Virus record (IMG/VR): IMGVR_UViG_3300018080_000224
Location: 1-53,969 of that record
DNA from: a virus
Direction: 5' to 3' (one strand)
Length of the DNA: 53,969 nucleotides
Shown: positions 6,789 through 15,297 of the stretch, one piece after another
Numbering within the stretch: the stretch's first letter is position 1
How the letters are laid out: each line of letters begins with the position of its first letter
Notes under the pieces: generated by a model
Database searches by the model: none
The model's input: the letters and a program-made list of their open reading frames with translations, nothing else
Told to the model about the DNA's origin: nothing
Translations under genes and position numbers: made by a program

Positions 6789-7001
6789 TTATTTTTTAAG
6801 AGCTTCCAAAAGTTCATTCATTTTTGCTTTAAGCTCGTTGCAGAGGGCCATAGTAGTAGCTGCATCAATTGCATCAATAGTAGATATAGCTTCAACAGCA
6901 CTAGGTTTAGAGGCTCTCGATTGATATACTTTTGCTGGGCTTGAAGTCTTTAAAGACTCACAAGGTTTGTTCTTACAAACTTTTCCTGTTCCAATTGCCA
7001 T
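6789..7001 (-). CDS. Small protein with a tail-fibre-type C-terminal helix
   Basis: 70 aa. ATG 7001 is chosen because GGAG lies 8 bases upstream; the in-frame ATG at 7010 has no site. The second half (EAISTIDAIDAATTMALCNELKAKMNELLEALKK, residues about 37-70) parallels the end of the large tail fibre encoded at 7854. This Ala/Asp-rich run plus amphipathic helix is common at the ends of phage fibres and head fibres. Two CxxxxC-type cysteines are near the N-terminus. It is likely a minor virion protein. Confidence 0.5.
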   Translation of the reverse strand: MAIGTGKVCKNKPCESLKTSSPAKVYQSRASKPSAVEAISTIDAIDAATTMALCNELKAKMNELLEALKK

Positions 7002-7078
7002 AATATACACTCCTTTTTTGACAAATTATTTAAACTAACGGTGATTCCTCCGAAAAGGCCGCAAATCAAATAAAGGGT

Positions 7079-7480
7079 CTATTTTTTATAATATTGAATG
7101 TGAAAATGGAACGCTCCATTTCCAACTTTATGAACTTTGGCAGTCCATTTATAGTAGTTAGAACTATCATACTTATTATTTAAATATGTAGTAATTCTAC
7201 TCCTCTCATCGTCTGTATAAACTCTACTTCTAATATCTAATCCATGCCAAAACTGGTGTGGAGATTTAAAAGGTTTATTCTTATATCTTCCAGAATTTCT
7301 ATACAGATAATCTTGTTCTTTTGGGGTTCTAAAAATCATAGTAAGAATAACATCTTTACTAAGCTCTTTATCTACCCATTTATATAGGTCTAATACAAGC
7401 TTTAGTAGAGGTTTATTATGATGTCTAAGTTCCCGTAATTCGTCTTTTAGCCGCTTTGAATTATTTTTCGCATGTAACAT
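7079..7480 (-). CDS. Putative M15-like peptidase (endolysin candidate)
   Basis: 133 aa. Residues 73-82 read SPHQFWHGLD and residues 123-129 read AFHFHIQ. Together they resemble the H-x(n)-G-x-D and H-x-H zinc-ligand segments of small M15-type (D-Ala-D-Ala carboxypeptidase or VanY-like) cell-wall peptidases. The protein is short for the family. Position at the end of the late operon next to the tail fibre fits a lysis enzyme. A related non-catalytic fold is possible. Confidence 0.45.
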   Translation of the reverse strand: MLHAKNNSKRLKDELRELRHHNKPLLKLVLDLYKWVDKELSKDVILTMIFRTPKEQDYLYRNSGRYKNKPFKSPHQFWHGLDIRSRVYTDDERSRITTYLNNKYDSSNYYKWTAKVHKVGNGAFHFHIQYYKK

Positions 7481-7483
7481 ATA

Positions 7484-7600
7484 TTATTTCTTTTTCTTCT
7501 TCTTCTTTTTGTTTTGACCTTTTACGAGAGGTTTGTGAATCATAACTTTTTTCTTCTTAGGTTTTTTCTTCTTACTTTTCTTAGACTTATTACGCCCCAT
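7484..7600 (-). CDS. Lys-rich 38-aa basic peptide
   Basis: A frame of 38 codons, 21 of them Lys, starts at ATG 7600 and ends 3 bases before the next gene. The sequence runs MGRNKSKKSKKKKPKKKK, then a short hydrophobic middle, then eight Lys. Such a peptide would bind DNA or RNA and may be packaged with the genome. The low-complexity sequence makes this call uncertain, but its exact fit in the gap supports it. Confidence 0.45.
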   Translation of the reverse strand: MGRNKSKKSKKKKPKKKKVMIHKPLVKGQNKKKKKKKK

Positions 7601-7628
7601 TTATAATATGCTTTCGTGATTTATTAGT

Positions 7629-7841
7629 TTAAGAAATATCTTCATCTGAGTTCATCGCAGCTTCAGCTAAAGCCATTAAATCGTCCGCTTTCGTTTGTGC
7701 TTCTGCTAGTGTTATTTCATTGAAGCACTTTTTACTCAAAGATGCATCGTCAGATGATCCCACATCTCCGAAGTAATACGCCTTTACTACATTATCAATG
7801 ACTCTAAGTTCTACTCTACACTCTTTTATTGTTTTTGCCAT
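7629..7841 (-). CDS. Hypothetical small protein downstream of the tail fibre
   Basis: 70 aa, MAKTIKECRVELRV at the start and an Ala/Asp/Glu-rich helix at the end. GGAG precedes the start. It follows the tail fibre gene by 12 bases, a place often used for fibre assembly proteins or minor tail proteins, but nothing in the sequence confirms such a role. Confidence 0.5.
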   Translation of the reverse strand: MAKTIKECRVELRVIDNVVKAYYFGDVGSSDDASLSKKCFNEITLAEAQTKADDLMALAEAAMNSDEDIS

Positions 7842-7853
7842 TATATTCTCCTA

Positions 7854-10800
7854 TTATGTTGCAATAATACCATGTGCTCTTAGTTTCCCAAGTAAGTCAT
7901 TAACTTGAGCCTTAAGTTCATTAATTAGATCTCTTTCCTCTGTGCCGTAGGTTGCATCCGCATCCGCTGTTGCTACACTTGCAACCGCAGCCTGTTGTGT
8001 CGTTAAAACTTGCGTTCCTGCCATTTCAATATTACCTCTGGTAATATTAACATTACCATCAGTGCCTGAATTTGCTGCAGCACCTGGAGTTATATCAATG
8101 TCACCACCATCGTAGTTATTGGTATCAGTACCCTCTGCATCACCAGCTTCAATAGTTAACTTCTTACCAGCGGCATTTAAAACTGTATCGTCTTGCTTGA
8201 TGGATTGATTTGATATTTCTAATCGGTCCCCATCAGGGCAGTTATCAGCTCCAGCATAATATGCCCCTTCAAAATAGGCATTTCTAAAAGCATATAAATT
8301 AGCACCACCTATATCTATAGAACCGCCGCCATAAATAGTTTGGCTAGCTAATGTGTAACCTGGCCCTATTGTAAAATTGCTAGTGAAAGTAGTGCCCGAT
8401 CGATACCCTATTTCAGGGGCATTCGCTATTTGCTTTATTGTCAACCCTTTTGTAGTAGATCCTCCATCATAAAAGGTAGTAGTAGTCGAATTTGCACCTG
8501 ATATAATATCATATCCACGACAGGACATCATAAGACGACTCAACCCACTAGTTGTAGCAGCATATATATTTACGCTACTAGAGGCTAGTGCCCCTGCATA
8601 CCCCGTCGTCCCTGACTTAAGATTAAGATTCCCTCCCAAGACTGCAGCCGTATCTGTTGTGTTTCCTGCCTGAATTGTTATATCATTTCCAGCCCCAGAA
8701 CTTACTGAAGCTTTAGATATACTCCAAGCAGATGTAGTATCTGTATTAACTAAGTCTCCGGTTGTATCTGCAAGGCTGAGAGCACTATCTTGGACATTCT
8801 TTGACCCACCATCTCCTCGAACGATTCTGTTATCTGCAACAACTGCAGAGGAGGATACATCGCCCCAAACCGCTGGAGCAGTCCACTGGGCCTCATTAGA
8901 AGCATTAACCCAAGAAAGTAAATACCCATCTTGTCCGGCACCCAAGGAAACATTAGAAATCGGATTTCCCTGAAGTTCATCCGCATTCCATATAGCCTCA
9001 TCGTTATCAGCTGTTAGATCTGTAATATTAGAGCCGTTATCTCGAAAATATAATTTTGTTGTTCCACCATCATCCGCTACATAGAGACGACCTTTATTGG
9101 CTGCTGGATCACTAGGGCTACCCCACTCCTGCATATCCATATATTCTGAGGTTATAGTAGTTTTGCCATCAACATCAAAAGATGATGAGGCATATACATT
9201 GACTGGGCGGTCCGCTGAAGCGTTACCTATATTACATGCACTGTCAAAAGTCAGATTCTGATAAGATTTAAATTCTGCTGCATCACCTTCAAAAATATAA
9301 GTTTCGAGTCCAGCACTATCAGAACACGTCAATCTAATTTTATTTGCGTAACCGGTGCCAGTATTTTCTTTGGTTATACAGACAAGCTTACCCACCACTT
9401 TGGGTGGATTGACAGCATCAATTTGAACGTTCCAATTTGTTTCACCAAGAGATTCTCCTGAGGAAATATTGCTTGGAGATCCTACAGTGCCTCCACCACG
9501 TATAAAGCTCAAAAAATTATATTGAGAAGAATTATTAAAAGTACTAAGCATGACGCATGCGGGATAGACGGCACCACTTCCGGAAGCAAATATTCCTTGT
9601 GCTAAGGAGGGGATAGGTGCTCCATAAAGAGTTGTCAGCATATTTGCATAAGACTTTGCATCGGGACCCACCAGTATCATAGAGCCGTCTGAAACCTCAA
9701 CATAGCCTTTCGTAGCATTGGAAGTTGATTCTAATAGAAGACTTCCAGCGGAGGCCGTACTACCCCGAACCGCAGGTGTAGCTAACTCATTGGATAGAAA
9801 TGCATCTTTAAACCTAGCTCCAGGACTGCCAAGATCATATGTAGCATCATTCCCTGTTGGAAGTATATCCGAGGTAACTGCATCTGACCACAGATCACCA
9901 CCACCGCCTGCTGCTTCCCAGGTGAGTGTTGGAGCACCTCCATTATAATTGTATCGTAGAAATTCGGCATCATCTCCCGACACAGGAGCCGTAATGGAAA
10001 TACCCCGTAGTTTATCTGCATTCCATTGTGCGGTTCCATTACCTACCTGAGAAGCTGAAACGCTATGGGGATTAGAAGTTGAGGATATATGTGTTTGAAT
10101 ATTAGCATTGATCGGCTCATATAAACCAGCATGATCGCCCCATCCATAGGCGGTATTGTAGTTTGCGATATCAGAATCAGTAAAGTTCTGTGCAGCGATC
10201 TGCATACTAGTTTTAGCGTAGACATTATTTGGCCGAGTATCACTTGCTGCACCAATATCTCCACCACCATCAGTGGTCCACAGAATATCAGTATCATTAA
10301 GTTTAAAATTACCAGAACTACCAAATCTCGCAACTTCACTACTATTGATATTAAATAATAATGGATTAGCTCCTGATTGAGAAATAGATCCGTCAGCTAT
10401 TGTGGTAGTAGCTCCAACATTTACTGAACCAGAAAAGTAAGCATCTTTCCAACGAGCTGAAGAAGAACCTATATCATAAGTAGCATCGTCACCAACTATA
10501 GGAGTAAAATCTTGAAAATTGTCAGCATTAAGATGAAAAGAAAGAGGATCAGCCTCAACTCCGCCGCCACCAACTAAATTGTGTACTGTACCAGAAGTAT
10601 CTTTCCATTTAATTTCATCATCGGCAGTATCTATAAACAAAGATCCATTAACAGCAGTAGCAGCAGCTATAGCAGTCCAAGATCGAACTTCAGTTAAATC
10701 ATATAAATCAAAATTGCCTAAAGGAATATCGGCAGTAGGCGTAGTAGTACCACCTAAAGCTATGGCACTAGCTTGAGCAGCAGTAACTGTATGAGGATTA

Positions 10801-12713
10801 GAGGTAGAACTTAAATGACTATCTATAGTAGCATGAGTATTAGTACCTTTATCAGTTAAAGAGGTATGAGATTTAGTAGTTAAGTCAGCTAAATCTGAAA
10901 CTGTTTTATCAATTTGTGCCCAAGTATAATCATTAGAAGATGAAGTTACGGCTCCAGTTCTAGTATTAAAACTAGTTACTACAGCAGAAGTTGCAGACCA
11001 TTCAGCAGTTTCTGCTCCAGTAACTTTCAATATTTTACCAATATCTGCAACTTCTGCTTTAGGAAGTAGAGCATAAGGTCTTGGTCTGACATCTTCACCA
11101 ACTAAACCACTATTAAGAAGAGTTATTGATCCTCTAGGTAAATGTCTAACAAAATTAATTCCATAATGACTAGTACTAGAAGGTTTAGTTCCAGCATTAT
11201 CCCAATCAACGGTTATAGAACCAGAAGATTCACTATCTTCACAGTAAATACCAGAAACTTGTTCATATAATTGACTACCCATTATATATGTATTTTGATA
11301 ATCAATATAATTTACTATATTAGCATGGATAGAGTTTGAGCCTTCAAATCTACAATCCTTGAATTGCAACTCATTTCCACCTAAACTAGAACCAGCAATT
11401 CCAGTAATTGTTACTGAATAATCAGAAGTTGAAGAGTTAATAGATACACCAACAACCTTAAGGTCCCAAGGTTCTGGATCAGTACTATTGTCTTCTATTC
11501 TTAAAGCAGTTCCTGCGTATTGTATTCTAGTGACCCCTTGACCAAAACCATAAAGATTAATTCCATGATAGTCTAGTAAAACTTGTTCTGAATATTCCCC
11601 AGGACTGACTATAATATTCACTGGATTAGTATAACTAGGAAGTGGAGATAATGATTTAGCTGCGGTTATAGCAGCTCCTATAGTTAAAAATGGATCTAAA
11701 GATGATCCAGAATTAGAATCATTTCCACCCTTACTGACATTTAAAGTTCTTGTTAAATAGTTAGATTTTAATGTTAGATCACTAGTATCAACTATACCAT
11801 GAACAGATGTTGAGGCCAAAATATGACTATCAATAGCAGTATGACTATTACTTCCGATATCTTGAATATTTAAATGGCTTATACTAGATTCAGAATAATG
11901 AATAGAACTATCAGATATGTGACTGTCAATTTGAGAATGAGCATTTGTTCCTATATCAGTTAAATCGCTATGTAATCTACTACTAAATTGTGATAATGCT
12001 CCAGATTGTAATGCCAAATCAGAGGTATCTACTATTCCATGAATAGCAGTAGTGTCAGACTCATGGCTAGTTAGTTGACTTTTATTAATAGCATCATTAG
12101 GATCTGTACCGTCATCTAAATCTGTTAACTTATTAGAATCCCAACTAATGTCTGTAGTAGGAGGCTGAGTATTATCCCTCAGAATGGCACTAGAGGATAC
12201 TGAGGATAATTGATCAAAATTTACAGCGTCGGCAAGATTAGCTCCGTCAGCTAAATTAGTTATCTTATAACTACCCCAAGAAATATTAGCTCTCGGAGGT
12301 CTGTCTCCGTCTCGTCCAATATCATCGCTCCAATCCAGATCGACCCTCTGGACTTCCCAGGTACTTGATTCAGAGGAATAGGCAAGTAGTTTTTGAGCAT
12401 TGTCCGTCCCTTGTAATATGTAAATTACATCCCCATCCATCGGCTCGGAATTAAACCTTTGAAGGTCTTTCTGCACTAGCCAATGCAGAGAATTATCAAC
12501 TACTACAAGTTCATATACTCTATTATTTAAACTAGTATCACTTAAATTAGTAAAAATAACTCTAGTGCCTCTAGTTATAGAAGCACCGTCAATTGTAATT
12601 GTACTACCTGAAGGTAAACTAACTGACGTGTTATCCCAAACAAGGACAGCCGGCCTATTATTAAATTTACCTATATCAGGGTTATTATAAAATCTATGAA
12701 AAATCTTTGCCAT
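7854..12713 (-). CDS. Tail fibre protein
   Basis: 1619 aa from ATG 12713, chosen for the GGAAG 5-6 bases upstream. The N-terminal part has repeats of the type ISWxSxKxTxLxDG. Next come several THxxIDSHLxSxxxPH fibre repeats, a parallel-beta-helix-like segment (residues about 330-560, starting LNVSKGGNDSNSGSS), and repeats of the type ATYDIGSSSARWKDAYFSG that occur in many phage fibres. The C-terminus ends in a coiled helix (ERDLINELKAQVNDLLGKL). It would bind the host receptor, and its repeats are prone to recombination. It is last of the large tail genes. Confidence 0.85.
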   Translation of the reverse strand: MAKIFHRFYNNPDIGKFNNRPAVLVWDNTSVSLPSGSTITIDGASITRGTRVIFTNLSDTSLNNRVYELVVVDNSLHWLVQKDLQRFNSEPMDGDVIYILQGTDNAQKLLAYSSESSTWEVQRVDLDWSDDIGRDGDRPPRANISWGSYKITNLADGANLADAVNFDQLSSVSSSAILRDNTQPPTTDISWDSNKLTDLDDGTDPNDAINKSQLTSHESDTTAIHGIVDTSDLALQSGALSQFSSRLHSDLTDIGTNAHSQIDSHISDSSIHYSESSISHLNIQDIGSNSHTAIDSHILASTSVHGIVDTSDLTLKSNYLTRTLNVSKGGNDSNSGSSLDPFLTIGAAITAAKSLSPLPSYTNPVNIIVSPGEYSEQVLLDYHGINLYGFGQGVTRIQYAGTALRIEDNSTDPEPWDLKVVGVSINSSTSDYSVTITGIAGSSLGGNELQFKDCRFEGSNSIHANIVNYIDYQNTYIMGSQLYEQVSGIYCEDSESSGSITVDWDNAGTKPSSTSHYGINFVRHLPRGSITLLNSGLVGEDVRPRPYALLPKAEVADIGKILKVTGAETAEWSATSAVVTSFNTRTGAVTSSSNDYTWAQIDKTVSDLADLTTKSHTSLTDKGTNTHATIDSHLSSTSNPHTVTAAQASAIALGGTTTPTADIPLGNFDLYDLTEVRSWTAIAAATAVNGSLFIDTADDEIKWKDTSGTVHNLVGGGGVEADPLSFHLNADNFQDFTPIVGDDATYDIGSSSARWKDAYFSGSVNVGATTTIADGSISQSGANPLLFNINSSEVARFGSSGNFKLNDTDILWTTDGGGDIGAASDTRPNNVYAKTSMQIAAQNFTDSDIANYNTAYGWGDHAGLYEPINANIQTHISSTSNPHSVSASQVGNGTAQWNADKLRGISITAPVSGDDAEFLRYNYNGGAPTLTWEAAGGGGDLWSDAVTSDILPTGNDATYDLGSPGARFKDAFLSNELATPAVRGSTASAGSLLLESTSNATKGYVEVSDGSMILVGPDAKSYANMLTTLYGAPIPSLAQGIFASGSGAVYPACVMLSTFNNSSQYNFLSFIRGGGTVGSPSNISSGESLGETNWNVQIDAVNPPKVVGKLVCITKENTGTGYANKIRLTCSDSAGLETYIFEGDAAEFKSYQNLTFDSACNIGNASADRPVNVYASSSFDVDGKTTITSEYMDMQEWGSPSDPAANKGRLYVADDGGTTKLYFRDNGSNITDLTADNDEAIWNADELQGNPISNVSLGAGQDGYLLSWVNASNEAQWTAPAVWGDVSSSAVVADNRIVRGDGGSKNVQDSALSLADTTGDLVNTDTTSAWSISKASVSSGAGNDITIQAGNTTDTAAVLGGNLNLKSGTTGYAGALASSSVNIYAATTSGLSRLMMSCRGYDIISGANSTTTTFYDGGSTTKGLTIKQIANAPEIGYRSGTTFTSNFTIGPGYTLASQTIYGGGSIDIGGANLYAFRNAYFEGAYYAGADNCPDGDRLEISNQSIKQDDTVLNAAGKKLTIEAGDAEGTDTNNYDGGDIDITPGAAANSGTDGNVNITRGNIEMAGTQVLTTQQAAVASVATADADATYGTEERDLINELKAQVNDLLGKLRAHGIIAT

Positions 12714-12768
12714 TTTTTCTTCCTTCAACAATATTTATGATATAAAACTTTTTATTTATTAAATACGT

Positions 12769-15273
12769 TTATGCTGTAAAATCAGTGTCAGCTCTTGGTC
12801 CTACAGCCGTAAAGTGAATAAAGAATGTACCAGTAGTTAGAGAATTCTGATATACTTTAACTATGCAAGCTGAATGATCTACACCATCTAAGTAAGGTAC
12901 ATACCAGTTACCAATTCCATTCCTGTCTGCAGTCAGAGTTACAGTAGCGTAGGTTTTAAAATTTTGATCGTAGTTTATTCGAAAACTAGTTGCTGTAGTA
13001 TTATCAATTATAAAACCATCTCCGTATGCTTTAGTAATTGTAGTAAAATCTCCTGGAGTACCGGACATAACTATCTGAACAATCCCACGAATTACTTTGA
13101 TATTATTATCTGAACCTTCATTTCCAACGACTGCGTTTTTACCGTTTATAGATAATATATTGGCTCCACCTGAATCTAAACTCGTCCAGCTACGTAGTGT
13201 GATTGCTTTTGAAGTTTGCACTGCAATACCAGGATTAAATCCACTCGTATTTGCTCCTGTTATACGTGTCAGTGTATTATCAGCATTCATTACTGCAAGT
13301 GCACCAGAAGTTAGCAAAGTCCCACTAGAATTAGATATAGTGGGGCCGCCAGCAGTAAATTCAATACCGCCAGATCCTATACTTAAATAGTTTCCACTTG
13401 CAGAATTTGATAATAGAACACCACCGGCTAATTGAAGTTGATCACTTACATTTAGCCGATTATTTGCGCTTCTACTCAATATTGGACCATTAAGATCCAA
13501 AAATTGTAACTCATTAGTTAGCAAAAATCGCAGATCAGAAGCTTTTGATAAAATAGGGGGATTTGGATCAACTCCAACTCTTAATTTCTCAGCTTGCAGG
13601 GTCATAGTATTAGGAATTCCATCAGCATTAAAATGTAGTATATTAGTACTATCATCAAAAACTACATCATCGTCCGCACTTAAACCTTGTATTGATCCTA
13701 AAGCTGCAGCATAATCACTCCATATTCCGGCATCTCTTCTAACAAATAAAACGTAAGAATTTTCATTAAAAGGAGCAGAAATATCAGAAAAAGAATCTTT
13801 ATACACTGTAGTAGAGCCATTAACTAGGGCGTCATTTACAGTTAAAGTATCATTAACATTATCAATAGAAGTAATATATGTAATAGTATTAGCGGAATCT
13901 CTTATAACATTGCCAATTCTAATATCAGATAAATCAGGAGATCCGCTCAACGTAATAGTAGTTCCACCACTAGATATATTATAAACTTGATTTCCCTTAT
14001 CTATAGCACCACCTGAAGAATTAAGTTCATATACAATTGCTCCGCCGTCTATAATAACAACTGTATTATTTGATATAGTATTATTATTTCCATAAGGATT
14101 TACTAAAGTAAAATCAGCAGTCCATTGTAATTCTTCTGTATTTGGAGTAGCATCCCAATTAAGAGTACCGGGCATAGTTGCAATAGTTTGTAATTTTTGA
14201 TTAAAAAGATTTTCAAAATCTACTTGTGACTGTGTCGTCTCTCTTAGATCAGATATTCTAGATGCATGAACTATTTCGTCTGTACTATTCCAGTCAATAT
14301 CAGCAGAACTAACAAAAATTTTACCTATAGGATTACCAGTAGATCCTTCGGCATGCAGAATGTCATTTTTCCAAACTTGATACGTAGTTCCATTAGTTAT
14401 TGTTGGATCTAACTGTCCTACTTCTTTATCTAATCGTAATACTATATTAGTTGGAGTAGCATCATTAAATATATCAGTTATATAATATGAATTGCCGACA
14501 CTATCAACTAATCGACCACCTTGAAATCTTTCTTGATCTGAAGAAGAATTTGGGAGTACTCTTCCACCAACTCCTGGGTCGTTTCTCAATACAATTTCTA
14601 CATTTCTACCATCTACTTCTTCTGAACCTGATAGAGGATTAGTACTAATCAAATCCCCCGGTCCACTTCCAGTTGGAGAAATAGTTACAAAATTTACCAA
14701 ATTTTGATCTGAAGTATCATTAGTATAAGGTATAGGAGCTTCATCAATAGATGATGTTGGTACAACATTAAGCTTATATGTTACTCGAACTTTCTGAGCT
14801 GTGGATTCAGTTAAATTAGCATTTTTAATAAATGGATCTTCTACATTAGTAATAACTTCTTCTTCTGCACTAACAACTATAGAATAATTATTAGTTGGAG
14901 TAGTTCCACCATCATTAAAAGTAATTAATTTGCCTTCGCCATTAGGGTCATCAACAATAGTAACTGCAGTAGGAAGTATACCAGAAGTAAGCACATTTCC
15001 TGAAACTAAATGATCCTTTGGTGACTTAATAACAAAAGGAAACCCTTCGTACCAAGCTTCTCCGTATTTTACTACAACTTCAGTAGAAGACCGCATATCA
15101 GCTTTAAAAGCATCACCAACAAATGCATTTCCTATAGTATTTTTAATACTTTTTCGAAAATACTCAAGCATTTGTAATTCTATATCAGTAGCTTCACTGG
15201 CAAGTAAATATTTACCTTCTACATATCTGGATCGTAAATATCGACTAGCTCTAAATGTATTAAACTTTAAAAT
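12769..15273 (-). CDS. Baseplate or tail structural protein, ATT start
   Basis: 834 aa if started at ATT 15273. The first ordinary start is ATG 15171, but 34 in-frame codons upstream encode a protein-like, basic and aromatic sequence (FNTFRASRYLRSRYVEGKY) up to the ATT. GGAGG (15280-15284) lies 6 bases before it. No ATG, GTG or TTG occurs between the upstream stop and 15171. The middle contains the beta module shared with other tail proteins (GTTITLSGSPDLSDI). Between the tail-I-like gene and the fibre, it may link the fibre to the baseplate. Confidence 0.75.
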   Translation of the reverse strand: MLKFNTFRASRYLRSRYVEGKYLLASEATDIELQMLEYFRKSIKNTIGNAFVGDAFKADMRSSTEVVVKYGEAWYEGFPFVIKSPKDHLVSGNVLTSGILPTAVTIVDDPNGEGKLITFNDGGTTPTNNYSIVVSAEEEVITNVEDPFIKNANLTESTAQKVRVTYKLNVVPTSSIDEAPIPYTNDTSDQNLVNFVTISPTGSGPGDLISTNPLSGSEEVDGRNVEIVLRNDPGVGGRVLPNSSSDQERFQGGRLVDSVGNSYYITDIFNDATPTNIVLRLDKEVGQLDPTITNGTTYQVWKNDILHAEGSTGNPIGKIFVSSADIDWNSTDEIVHASRISDLRETTQSQVDFENLFNQKLQTIATMPGTLNWDATPNTEELQWTADFTLVNPYGNNNTISNNTVVIIDGGAIVYELNSSGGAIDKGNQVYNISSGGTTITLSGSPDLSDIRIGNVIRDSANTITYITSIDNVNDTLTVNDALVNGSTTVYKDSFSDISAPFNENSYVLFVRRDAGIWSDYAAALGSIQGLSADDDVVFDDSTNILHFNADGIPNTMTLQAEKLRVGVDPNPPILSKASDLRFLLTNELQFLDLNGPILSRSANNRLNVSDQLQLAGGVLLSNSASGNYLSIGSGGIEFTAGGPTISNSSGTLLTSGALAVMNADNTLTRITGANTSGFNPGIAVQTSKAITLRSWTSLDSGGANILSINGKNAVVGNEGSDNNIKVIRGIVQIVMSGTPGDFTTITKAYGDGFIIDNTTATSFRINYDQNFKTYATVTLTADRNGIGNWYVPYLDGVDHSACIVKVYQNSLTTGTFFIHFTAVGPRADTDFTA

Positions 15274-15297
15274 GGCACACCTCCAGGTTTACACAAA

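Noticed and set aside
6721-6924. A 67-codon + strand frame across the late-operon terminator
   Set aside because: It covers the terminator hairpin and lies antisense to the 70-aa gene; no ribosome site is present.
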